Below, one piece after another: positions 1 through 52,386 of a DNA stretch of 60,000 bases. The notes below the pieces were generated by a model. The model was not told the DNA's origin and made no database searches. It saw nothing but the letters and a program-made list of their open reading frames with translations. Numbering within the stretch: position 1 is the first letter of the stretch; the number at the start of each line of letters is the position of its first letter. Where the stretch lies: positions 40,041,795-40,101,794 of the forward strand of contig NC_092670.1 in the NCBI RefSeq assembly GCF_964355755.1. Reading direction: 5' to 3'. A program made the position numbers and the translations under genes. The stretch comes from Antedon mediterranea (taxonomy: Eukaryota > Echinodermata > Crinoidea > Comatulida > Antedonidae).

Positions 1-2184
1 GGTGATCTAGCCGAAGCTGATCATTAGGGATCCTCAGAACAATAGGGTTCGACTATCCCAAGTAACCCAGTAATATCAAAGAACTCAAGAATCTCCTGTT
101 CTTCGCATTCAAAACACAGTATCAGAAGTACAGGGTTAAAAGGTCAAACTGGGCGACGCCATTTCACAGCATGGAGCAGCGCCCTCTCCAAGCTACGAAG
201 TTAAACTATTAATTCCTAAAGAGGGCTCAGTCAATTACTCTATCCCCCTATAGTATTAGCAGATCCCCTCTATGATTTTGACTTTCTAATTTGATGTGGG
301 CGCCCTACTCAATGGCTCACAATGGCACCACCCTTTTGCTCTATTCTATCCTACAATGCCTTTCGAATTGTCACAAGCTTTGGACGAACAGAAGATTCTT
401 GTGTTTATAAGTTCTTTGGTAATATTTAAGTATACAGGTATCCAAGACGGTTCTTTCCACAAAATGTTTTGCATTGTGTCCGTCCACCTATCTCAGGATT
501 AACCATAATTTAAAAGATACATATTTTCTTTCAAATTTCATATTTGTACGTATTGTATTTCATTGTAACATGATAGTTTTGCTTTTAAGTTGGATTTTTC
601 ACTAAAATAACACCTTTTGTCATCAAGAACTTGATGGAATTTTGAGGAATTTTACAAAATTGTCAGGGAATTTTTTTTTAAATAGTCGGAGACATGTCTT
701 TGTGCAATACAATAATCACCTAGCATTCAACAAAGATGACAATCGGATAAAGCTTTACCTGTAAATATTAAAATTAATATACTGTATTCGTGTTAATCAA
801 GAAACAGAAAATACTTTGTATAATTATTATGTGAGTAAGAAAACAATTAAATTAACAGCAGGTAGAATGAAGCAGTTCAAGCTGTTACTGTATCTAAGTA
901 CACTTATCAAAATAGGTAATTGCACTTGGAATATTCACAGAGCAACATCCAACATAACAAGTGTGACATTATTTATGTACATTACAATTTATGCTATTAT
1001 TTTCTTGTAAAATGTTCATCACAAAAAGGAAAAAACAACGTATAAAATAGACTAGGCCTCGAAGCTACTGGTGACATGAAATCGTGCGTAAGTTGTTTAG
1101 CAACTCTGACGTCATTAAAAAAATAGGAGGTGCACAGCAATGTGCTGCCACACATGGGATATACCGGAATAACGCACACAGTACCATTTTGACTGCGGTC
1201 ACTCAAGCATGAAATATGGCTTTTCTGTGTAAATTTGGTTGAATTTACTGATTTAGCCCTACAGTATGCAATTTTGGTTACACATGTAATTGTGTAGTGT
1301 TTAATACATCCACACACAAACATACTGTACTGTATTTTTCTCTACTCTTTGCATCTCAATTGAGTTCCTGTCAATGTCAACATCACTATTAATAATGTTG
1401 ATTGGTATTTTCATATTTAATTCAAAGTAATTGAAATTTGATATTAACATATTAATTCCAGTTTGTTTTACTGTAAAGTAATATATTTATGGAACTGGGC
1501 AAATTAGCAAATAATTATACAATTGGTACAAATAGAAATTAATGAAAACATGCTGGTTGTCAGGACAAACTATTTGCATAAACCATAATTTCAACGTAAA
1601 TTGTTAAATTAACGTTCAACTACTATAATGGCTTTGCATTTGTAAATAGCCGTACACTTAGAAATAGCCATGGGAAAAAAAACAGAACGAAACAGAATTT
1701 CTGTTTATAAGTAGAACGGAAGCATTTGACATGAAGAAACATAAAAGCATTACTCGAAGGCAATCTTATGAAAAATTAACTTAATATTATACAGTATGTT
1801 GTCTCTTTGATTAATTTTAAAGGGAAATTTACAATTACAGGGAAAGTGGACATTTAAAGGGAATATTTTATGTATCGTTTATAAATTTAAAAAAAAAAAT
1901 CATTTGTAAAATTAAAAGGAATACAGCTACAAATAAGCATATTAAAAGGAATGTTTTAATAAGATTCAGACGGAATGTCCCATTTACAGCATAAGTGGAC
2001 TAAAATAAAACAAATTTTGCCTACTTTAGCCTTCATTTACTGTATACCCTACAAATTAACATTTTTCATAGTGGTTTAACCCTTGTCATCTTCAGGTCTT
2101 TAAGCCTTATGAAGACACCCAAGTTTAAAGAAGTTCCATGTTTTGATATAATATCTTTAAAAAAAAAAGTGGTATGATACATTA
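1..2184. other. SCRIB intron or upstream region, no exon seen
   Basis: AT-rich. Six-frame reading shows no LRR coding segment, although the next exon starts mid-domain, so this is probably the 3' part of an intron. The first 200 bases are GC-richer, and part (CCAGCCGAAGTTGAT-like) recurs near 8615-8650, suggesting a repeat family. Confidence 0.5.
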
Positions 2185-2398
2185 AAAGGATTGTACCAAA
2201 TTTATTCTAATGCAGTAACTAATGTACTTTTTTTACTGCAGTAACAATACATACTGTGGTTTGTTTCAATGACAGTTTATGAGGCAGTAAATGCAGTAAA
2301 CAGTGTGTATGATTACCTAAAAAAAGTTGTATAAACCAGTTAAAATAAATGTAGTTTCTGCAGTAACTGCAGTAGATTAACGTTGACATGATCCCTAA
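2185..2398. mobile_element. MITE-like element, CTGCAG family copy 1
   Basis: The right end CTGCAGTAACTGCAGTA plus TTGACATGATCCCTA matches the ends of copies near 16.2, 19.7 and 36.7 kb. The left end is diverged. It ends 30 bp before the first SCRIB exon of the window. Confidence 0.55.
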
Positions 2399-2427
2399 TT
2401 CAATTTGGTTATTATATCTTATTATAG

Positions 2428-44070
<41,643 letters not shown>

Positions 44071-44245
44071 CAGGTAACAGGTTTTTAAATTTCAGCGTTG
44101 TTCTCGTCGCACTCAATTCTATGTCATCGCTTTTCTTGTTTTTTTCATTTCATTTTGTTGTTTTTTTTACTTATATTCATTCCTTTCTTACCATTTATGT
44201 TTAATCTGTAGTAGAATTTTTCAATTTTAGTAAACTTTAGTTTTG

Positions 44246-44251
44246 AATAAA
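44246..44251 (+). promoter_or_regulatory. Candidate poly(A) signal AATAAA after SCRIB exon A
   Basis: AATAAA 176 bp downstream of the exon A stop. It would allow exon A to act as a composite terminal exon. The motif is common in AT-rich DNA, so support is weak. Confidence 0.25.
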
Positions 44252-44355
44252 CATACTTTATTTGGGTTAAACTTAGCCTAGTGGAAGGAACTTAAACTTA
44301 CTTTATTTGGGTTAAACTTAGCCTAGTGGGTTTGAGTCAAATTACAATCATATGC

Positions 44356-44625
44356 TGATCATGGTTAAGAGTAGCCATATTTACTGGGGTTGGGTTACAG
44401 TGATCATGGTTAAGAGTAGCCATATTTACTGGGGTTGGGTTACAGTGATCATGGTTAAGAGTAGCCATATTTACTGGGGTTGGGTTACAGTGATCATGGT
44501 TAAGAGTAGCCATATTTACTGGGGTTGGGTTACAGTGATCATGGTTAAGAGTAGCCATATTTACTGGGGTTGGGTTACAGTGATCATGGTTAAGAGTAGC
44601 CATATTTACTGGGGTTGGGTTACAG
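44356..44625. repeat. 45-bp minisatellite, six copies
   Basis: Six identical units beginning TGATCATGGTTAAGAGTAGC and ending GGGTTACAG. It follows SCRIB exon A and lies in the last intron or alternative 3' UTR. Both strands are open through it because 45 is divisible by 3. Confidence 0.97.
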
Positions 44626-44854
44626 TTAACTTTTAAGCTGAGTCCCCTAGGTACTTTAAATATTATTAACCCAATGTTATTAATTAAATCAAGATTTGAA
44701 CTAGATCACTATGCTACTCACAACTGCAGTACCTGAAAATACATTTGTAAATTCCCTTGTCAAAATGTTGATGTACAGTATCTATGTATTGACATCATAT
44801 TATTTTATGTAGTTTGTCATTTTATTTCTCTTTCTATTGCATGTTTTATTCCAC

Positions 44855-44999
44855 TAAAGCTTCATTCCCACTAGGAAGCAACACAAAAATGTAAGCACAA
44901 TGACCAATGACAAGCGGCAGTGAATAATTCATTGCTTGTGATTGGTCAGATTTCTTGCGTTGCGTTTTTGCTCTGCATCCTAGTGGGAACTAAGCTTAA
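44855..44999. mobile_element. MITE-like element, CCAAT/GCAACGCAA family, isolated copy
   Basis: AAGCTTCATTCCCACTAGGA at the left and TCCTAGTGGGAACTAAGCTT at the right are inverted repeats. The interior has GACCAATGACAAGCGGC and GCTTGTGATTGGTCAGA. Same family as the cluster among the SLCO exons. Confidence 0.8.
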
Positions 45000-45277
45000 A
45001 TCTTTGATAAATCGTAACCTCTGTTTATACCTACTATATCATCCTATTTGTAGTGTCGTCACCTTCGGAGCTACCATTGTTTGAGCACTTTTGTCAACTT
45101 GCACGTGTGTGATTGCATGATTGTCGTTGCATCCTATTTTCACATTAACATTTTAATCAATTACTGTACTATACAGTATACAAAAGAAATGCAAATTGTA
45201 TGATTACTTAAAAGTAACATATTTTATATTTTATAAATAATTTTTTAGTACACTATATACCTATTTATAGAAAACCT

Positions 45278-45673
45278 AAGCTCTGTCTACACTATCAAAC
45301 TAGTTTGACCAAAAAGGGCCTAAATATGGTAGTGATTTGCCCAAATATGGTAGGGATATGATATCATCATGTCCATATAGAGTATCATGGTGTGACGTCA
45401 CAACGATACAGGGCGCTGCAGGGTTGATAGCCAACCAAAAAATGCGTTCAGCCCTACTATGTTAATAAACAGTAAAGATCTGTATTTCTATCAAATTATG
45501 TATCTTAGCTTGATTTTTTTAAACTTAAACTGTAGTTGAAGAATAAATAGATTGTTAAAAAGAAATATTTAGTGATCTTTTGAAATTTTAGTTTACCGTA
45601 GTGACGTCAGCACCGTGATACTCTATATAAGCAAATCACATTTTTTTCTCACATAAAGTTTGATAGTGTATTG
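45278..45673. mobile_element. MITE-like element, GCTCTGTCTACAC family, interrupted by another element
   Basis: The left part (45278-45379) ends in the family's internal ATGTCCATATA; the right part resumes at 45624 with TATAAGCAAATCACA and ends TTTGATAGTGTA. The gap is a second inverted-repeat element. Confidence 0.75.
45380..45623. mobile_element. Nested MITE with GAGTATCA(C/T)GGTG ends
   Basis: Left GAGTATCATGGTGTGACGTC, right GACGTCAGCACCGTGATACT then C. 244 bp, flanked by TATA on both sides (a possible target duplication or an extension of the repeat). Inserted in the host MITE. Confidence 0.75.
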
Positions 45674-45889
45674 TTGTTGATGTAGAGTATTGCAATACTA
45701 GTGTAGAATTACAATTGATATGATTGTACTAAAACTACTTCCTTTTAAGGCACTCTGATCAATTCACAGCTGACAAAACAAGTATAACATCCCTTTCCAT
45801 CCAAGTAGTGTTTCAACAAAGACTTGAAAACAAACATTTTGTTGTCATAATTCATTAATAATGTTTATGTTTTATGTGTCTTTTTTCAG

Positions 45890-45916
45890 GAGAACGCAGA
45901 AGTGTTTGGAAGCTGA
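45890..45916 (+). CDS. SCRIB: SCRIB alternative last coding exon B
   Basis: After a long pyrimidine tract (CTTTTTTCAG) the sequence reads ENAEVFGS and stops at TGA (45914-45916). Joined to the exon ending at 43243 (phase 0) it gives a different C-terminus. If exon A is included, this exon is 3' UTR. AATAAA occurs downstream at 46161 and 47165. Confidence 0.6.
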   Translation, partial: ENAEVFGS

Positions 45917-46160
45917 ATAACACGAGTCCGTGGACTCAACAAGGACCTTGCCAACCTCCATGTCTTTCACCACTTTACTGTCAAAGTTCAATTTTAAGAT
46001 TTTAAATTCAGAGCTTGGACGCTTGGACAAATGGACACATTGTCAGACACAAAGGGTGCAGGCCAACAAACAAGGATATTCTTCCAGAAAATACAACCAC
46101 TAGTCTTCTGTCTTTTAGTAATGACTATTATTTCTAGTTACTGCAGTAACTTTGTTTATC

Positions 46161-46166
46161 AATAAA
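46161..46166 (+). promoter_or_regulatory. Candidate poly(A) signal AATAAA of SCRIB
   Basis: First AATAAA after the distal stop codon (245 bp downstream of 45916). Candidate only. Confidence 0.35.
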
Positions 46167-46324
46167 CTAAATGATGACCAATGTTGTAATACGATGTAAG
46201 ATACTATTGTTACTGCAGTATTTTGCATCTACTGCAATTGCACTAGTTTATGATACTGTAGGTCCACTGATTATTTCATTACTGCAGTAATTTCTGCATC
46301 TACTGTATTTTGTATTACATTAAA

Positions 46325-46405
46325 TAGCCACTGGCCATATTCACCATTCACACTTAAGTTAAGGGAAACACTTAAAATTAAGTTAATTGGTGAATACAGC
46401 CACTG
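46325..46405. mobile_element. Small inverted-repeat element (CCACTGGCCATATTCACC)
   Basis: The left GCCACTGGCCATATTCACCA and right TGGTGAATACAGCCACTGG are inverted, with AAGTTAAG-like inner arms. About 80 bp. Confidence 0.65.
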
Positions 46406-47170
46406 GTTCCTATTAAATTCATTATAATTTAGGTTCACTGATTCACTATTTCTTTACTGCAGTAATTTCTGCATCTATTCGTATTACATTAAATACCCAG
46501 GTTGCTACTAAGACTTCATTACACTGTACAGTAGCTTAGCCTATTATGTCGTTACTGCAGTAAATACATGAAGCTATTGGAGTTTTTGCAGTAGAATTAT
46601 TTAGTACTTAATTTTTATCTATTATTAATTTATTCTATTATTATTATTATTTTATGCAAGATCTGTACTGCAGTACACAGATCTATACTGCAGTACACGG
46701 GTCTACACTGCAGTACACGGGTCTATATTGCAGTACATAGATTTATACTGCAGTACACAGATAATACACAGATTATACCAGCACATTTCCACCAATAATT
46801 CATTTGCATTTTCAATTGTTTTTTTTTTCTCTTAAGATTTGAGTAGCTTTCAGATGGTGTTGTTAAGTGTAGGATTTTATTTATAAAACAAGATATATTA
46901 ATAGTTGAGATTGTTATTGGGTTGTCATGGTGATAACTTGTGTGTAGATAAATTGATAGATTACAAGTATGATGATATATCAACATTATTTTTGTAGCTA
47001 TTAGTGACCATGTACAGAGTTCACAGCATGTAAATTAAATGATGTTTTTACATAAAATGTACATATATAATCAAGGATGAGATTGTAAGCTTAAAATAAG
47101 TAATATTTTCATTTTGGGAATTTTTAATAATGTTTAAAAAAAGTTTTATATAATGTATAATAATAATAAA

Positions 47171-49020
47171 CGTTTGAGATAATGTTGTAGCCTATTAGTC
47201 AGGTGGCAGCATTCATTTTCTTTTAAATTATATAGGTGATTCTTTATGTGGTTGAACGTTGATGTAGTCTGTAGTATTGGCGCTTCTAGAGGGCGCTTGC
47301 CAAATTGCTCGAACCTTCCACTCACTAAACTTTATTCAAACGTACGGTTTCCTCTCACTCACAATTACCAGCATTTGTATGATGTAGTATTATAACAAAT
47401 AATGCAATTAAATCCAAGTTTTTAATCGATAAAGATAATAATTTAAAGACATTTGGTTGTGTTATTTATTATAAAAATAGTTTTGCTGAAACTTGTGTGT
47501 ATAAGTTTGCTACATAGATGCATATTGGGGTTGTATTATAAACAGCTTACTACATTTGATATCGTCGTATGCTTAATTTTAACTGTACATATTTGCATAT
47601 TCATCAGTTTTTGTTAAATAAACAAGTGGTGTATATACAGAAACTGCTATCCCCACAGGGGATCTTGTTGAATGATGATCCACATACTGTAGTATGTGAC
47701 TGTACTCATTCATGCGTAACAAACGGCATGATAAAACATTATAAACATTAAGAGAATATAAAAACAGTAAACACTTTCTATCTCTAAATTTTTAATTCTT
47801 GATTTTTTTTAAATAAATTTGTTTATAAGAATAAAATTGTTATTGGTATCAGTTGTACTTAAAATTGCAGAGATCACAGTTTTGTAAATAATAAAAATAT
47901 GTAATATAATTATGTATATTCTAAAGGTTAAAGATGTTATGTTACATTATAGTAAGGTCTTTCCTTGTTACCCTTGTATCCTATAGCCATGACCATATAA
48001 GGATGTCTTTGTGACCATATAAGGATGTCTTTGTGACCATATAAGGATGTCTTTGTGACCATATAAGGATGTCTTTGTGACCATATAAGGATCTCTTTGT
48101 GACCATATGAACGGTGTCACAATTATTATAAGAGTGTCATTATGCGCATATAAGGGTGTCTACATGACCATATGATGGTGTAAGCATGCCTATATAAGGA
48201 TGTGAACATGCCCATATAAGGGTGTCGCCATGACTGTATGAAGACCAATGGTGAGATCATGCCTATATAAGGATGTCAAATACACAGTGTGAACTAGGAG
48301 AGAGCTTAAACATAAGTACATGAACTTAGATGGAGTCTTGAGTGTCATTATGACTGAGGAAAGGCAGTTTAGATTGAGAATCAATATGCAATGTTTTTGT
48401 ACAATTTACTTGGTTTCCTGCCTTGTATAGCTTTATCAAGTAGGTAGTATCAAGGCATAATACTGTATTATTTTATAAAATGCTTATGTAGGATAAATCT
48501 TGATAACAAATCTTGATAACAAATCTTGATGAAAATCTTGATGACAATCTTGATAACAAATCTTGATGACAATCTTGATAATAATCTTATGAAATAATTT
48601 TATTAGAGAGGTATATCTAGCTTTGTTAGTACTAAATTGGTTATTAGAAATCTTCTTAATTATCTACGTTATGACATTTTTTGTTTATGATTAATTTATA
48701 GTTTGTTTAATGCAGTATACGGGCACTGATTACATAGGAATGGTTGACATAAATGACAGTAGTTTGCACGCGCAGTGGCTATAGGTCCAGTAACTGTACC
48801 TCTAGCCATTGTGTATAATTTAGTCATTTTTATTAGAGGGAGCAGTAAATCATGTACAGAATATAGATGAGTTTACGTTGTGAATGTGTATGTAGGTATA
48901 TTTTGAGATGCTAAGACATTGTATAATATGCTTCAATGAGTTTTGGTAAATTAACACTATTCTATGTTCAAAATTAATTCGTTTTTACATACTCCTGTTA
49001 CCGCCTTTATTAGGGCATTA
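47171..49020. other. Intergenic region downstream of SCRIB
   Basis: AT-rich, no gene seen. It contains a 22-bp repeat of GACCATATAAGGATGTCTTT units (47991-48110) with degenerate continuation, and a TCTTGATAACAAA repeat (48497-48590). Confidence 0.55.
47991..48110. repeat. 22-bp minisatellite, five copies
   Basis: GACCATATAAGGATGTCTTT plus GT; related words (CATATAAGGGTGTC) continue to about 48275. Confidence 0.92.
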
Positions 49021-49149
49021 TATAAATCCCATGAACAAGGCCATAGCGAGGGGGAAGGCCGAACAGATGAGGCAAAGATGCTTTAAATGCATTTATTAAT
49101 ATAAAATATGACGATCTGTGCTGGAAAATTGACGAATGTTAAAAAGGTG

Positions 49150-51430
49150 CTATTTTAAACATTTTTCGAAAAAAATTCCTGTTCTATAGTACAGGAATTT
49201 CGACTTTTTTATTATTATTTTTTATTTCAACAAAATTAGTTACTATGGCTCTATAAGACGATACAAAGCAATATATAGCCATATTATCGCATAATAATAA
49301 TTTTTTAAAAAGGTGATATTTTGGGCATTTTTCGAAAAAATCCCTGTACTATAGTACAGGGATTTTTTTCCAAAAATGGCAAAATTTCGACCCTTTTATT
49401 TTTCAACAAAACTAGTTAGTATGGCTCTATAAGATGATATAAAGCAAAATATAGCCATACTATCGCATAACAATTGATTTTTAAAAAGGTGATATTTTGG
49501 GCATTTTTCGAAAATATATAGTACAGGGAAATTTTCGAAAAATTGCCAATTTTCGACCCTTTTATTTTTAGACATAAATGGTTACTATCGCATAATAAAC
49601 ATGCGCAGAGTCGATTAATGGGTTCTGCGCATGTCAATTATGCTATAGTAACCAGTTATGTCAAAAAATAAAATGGTCGAAAAATATTGTTAGACATAAA
49701 TGGTTACTATAGCATAATAAACATGCGCAGAGTCGAATAATGGGTTCTGCGCATGTCAATTATGCTATATATAGTAACCAATTATATCGAAAAATAAAAA
49801 GGTCGAAATTTGGCCATTTTTGGAAAAAAATCCTGTACTATAGTACAGGGAAATTTTCGAAAAATGACCAATTTTCGACCCTTTTATTTTTAGACATAAA
49901 TGGTTACTATCGCATAATAAACCTGCGCAGAGTCGAATAATGGGTTCTGCGCATGTCAATTATGCTATAGTAACCAGTTATGTCAAAAAATAAAATGGTC
50001 AAAAACTGTTGTTAGACATAAATGGTTACTATAGCATAATAAACATGCGCAGAGTCGAATAATGGGTTCTGTGCATGTCAATTATGCTATAGTAACCAAT
50101 TATATCGAAAAATAAAAAGGTCGAAATTTGGCCATTTTTGGAAAAAAATCCTGTACTATAGTACAGGGACATTTTCTAAAAATGACCAATTTTCGACCCT
50201 TTTATTTTTAGACAAATGGTTACTATCGCATAACAAACATGCGCAAAGTCGAATAATGGGTTCTGCGCATGTCAATTATGCTATAGTAACCAGTTTTGTC
50301 AAAAAATAGTGGTCGAAAATTATTGTTAGACATAAATGGTTACTATAGCATAACAAACATGCGCAGAGTCAAATAATGGGTTCTCCGCATGTCAATTATG
50401 CTATAGTAACCAGTTATATCGAAAAATAAAAAGGTCGAAATTGGCCATTTTTTGAAAAAATCCCTGTACTATAGTACAAGAAAATTTTCGAAAAATGACC
50501 AATTTTCGACCCTTTTATTTTTAGACATAAATGGTTACTATCGCATAATAAACATGCGCAGAGTCGAATAATGGGTTCTGCGCATGTCAATTATGCTATA
50601 GTAACCAGTTATCGAAAAATAAAAAGGTCGAAATTTGGCCATTTTTGGAAAAAATTCCTGTACTATAGTACAGGGAAATTTTCGAAAAATCACCAATTTT
50701 CGAACCCTTTTATTTTTAGACATAAATGGTTACAATCGCATAATAAACATGCGCAGAGTCGAATAATGGGTTCTGCGCATGTCAATTATGCTATAGTAAC
50801 CAGTTATCGAAAAATAAAAAGGTCGAAATTTGGCCATTTTTGGAAAAAATTCCTGTACTATAGTACAGGGAAATTTTCGAAAAATCACCAATTTTCGAAC
50901 CCCTTTATTTTTAGACATAAATGGTTACAATCGCATAATAAACATGCGCAGAGTCGAATAATGGGTTCTGCGCATGTCAATTATGCTATAGTAACCAGTT
51001 ATGTCAAAGAATAAAATGGTCGAAAATTATTGTTAGACATAAATGGTTACTATAGCATAATAAACATGCGCAGAGTCGAATAATGGGTTCTGCGCATGTC
51101 AATTATGCTATAGTAACCAATTATATCAAAAAATAAAAAGGTCGAAATTTGGCCATTTTTGGAAAAAATTCCTGTACTATAGTACAGGAAAATTTTCGAA
51201 AAAAGGCCAATTTTCGACCCTTTTATTTTTAGACATAAATGGTTACTATCGCATAATAAACATGCGCAGAGTCGAATAATGGGTTCTGCGCATGTCAATG
51301 ACCCTTTTATTTTTCGACAAAACTAGTTACTATGGCTCTATAAGATGATACAAAGCAAAATATAGCCATATCGCATAATAATTGATTTTTAAAAAGTAAT
51401 ATTTTTGTAATTTTTCGAATAAATCTCTGT
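49150..51430. repeat. Satellite-like field of alternating palindromes
   Basis: Two palindromic modules alternate. One is centred on CTGTACTATAGTACAG with arms GGTCGAAATTTGGCCATTTT / AAAATTGGTCATTTTTCGAA-like. The other is centred on GCGCAGAGTCGAATAATGGG-TTCTGCGC with arms GGTTACTATCGCATAATAAA / ATTATGCTATAGTAACC. A near-identical 187-bp direct repeat covers 50521-50707 and 50708-50894. The ORFs here are repeat artefacts. Confidence 0.93.
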
Positions 51431-52051
51431 ACTCAATATGTATTGATATTAAATGATATTACATGATTTTTCATGCAGTGAAATTATACTCTTCCCTGGT
51501 TGAAATAAATGATAGAAAAACAGTTTTATATAAATAAAATATGTATTTAATTTATATTGAAAGACAATGCAAATGTTCCTGCTAAATTTAAGTAATAATT
51601 CATCATCTCATTGGGCGAGACAACCATAGAGGTGAAGAAGAAGCAACTACTCTCACTATGGTGGCGGACAACTTTAACAATTACATTTAGCTATATTTAA
51701 ATATGTTGAATAAAATAAAATATTTATTACTACTTTTCATTGCATTGTTTACTAATAACTATCTACTTTTAAATTATTAAACTTGTTATAAACAATAATA
51801 AATCTATCACAAATGTGTTATTATTATTATTATATTTAACAGTTAGAACAAGTATGACGTCAGGACTGCGTTTACTATGGCGCGCAGTGAATTATAAAAA
51901 AAAAACTACGAAATGTTTAAAGATAGTTCAAGGGGTGCATTACACAAGGCGTGCATTACACAAGTCATTAACCTAAACACTCACTGGCCTCTGCTTTTTA
52001 TTTTTCGTTCAGACTGTGTTCAGACAGAGATAATTTTAGATAAATCTAGGC
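51431..52051. other. Intergenic / SLCO 3' UTR
   Basis: AT-rich, with minus-strand AATAAA at 51723 and 51997. No further gene recognised. Confidence 0.5.
51723..51728 (-). promoter_or_regulatory. Candidate poly(A) signal of SLCO
   Basis: AATAAA on the minus strand 324 bp past the stop codon. Another AATAAA at 51997-52002 lies only 50 bp past the stop, so this one may be the more natural choice. Sequence motif only. Confidence 0.3.
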
Positions 52052-52386
52052 CTACTTATCGACTGATTGTGCAATCGCTTCATCTTTACTATTTCGATCA
52101 GGGAGCTCCACTGACCCGTCCGTGCTACCTGAATTTTGCACCGACCCATTCTCTAGGCTAGCCTCCTTATACACGTTACGATTCCAGCCGCGTTTGATCG
52201 ACTGCCAGGCGAGAAAGGAAAACACGACAGAGATACATTTAAGGCCTGCTGATAAACCGAGGTAGCTGAAGTGAAATTTAACGTTATCATACTCTAAACA
52301 AGCCCCGACACCTTCACATAATGGCTGCCACAACATGCACGACTTGTCCACCGTCTTACCGTAATATATCGGAGATGGAATATATG
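52052..52386 (-). CDS. SLCO terminal exon (TM11-TM12 and C-terminus)
   Basis: 335 nt including the stop. It reads YIPSPIYYGKTVDKSCMLWQ (the IPxPIxxGxxIDxxC motif), then FHFSYLGLSAGLKCISVVFS (TM12), then a basic/polar tail ending AIAQSVDK and TAG. TTCTTTCAG acceptor. AATAAA on the minus strand occurs at 51997-52002 and 51723-51728. Confidence 0.95.

Larger units (their letters stand above)
46130..46760. repeat. CTGCAGTAA-rich tract in SCRIB 3' UTR/downstream
   Basis: At least eight TACTGCAGTAA-like words. A roughly 80-bp block (TTTCTGCATCTACTGTATT) occurs twice (46260-46320, 46445-46495), and a 21-bp repeat CTGCAGTACACAGATCTATA runs at 46668-46760. Confidence 0.75.
45917..47170 (+). other. 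SCRIB: Probable SCRIB 3' UTR and downstream region
   Basis: No ORF with coding character. AATAAA motifs at 46161-46166 and 47165-47170 are the candidate poly(A) signals; I cannot tell which is used. The region is unusually rich in ACTGCAGTAA-type words (see 46130-46760) and contains a small inverted-repeat element at 46325-46405. Confidence 0.5.

Noticed and set aside
44337-44636. Repeat ORFs (HDHCNPTPVN / MVKSSHIYWG)
   Set aside because: Same artefact from six identical 45-bp units, open on both strands.
50571-51298. Repeated ORFs in the palindrome field (MGSAHVNYAIV...)
   Set aside because: They come from the palindromic satellite and appear on both strands because the units are self-complementary.
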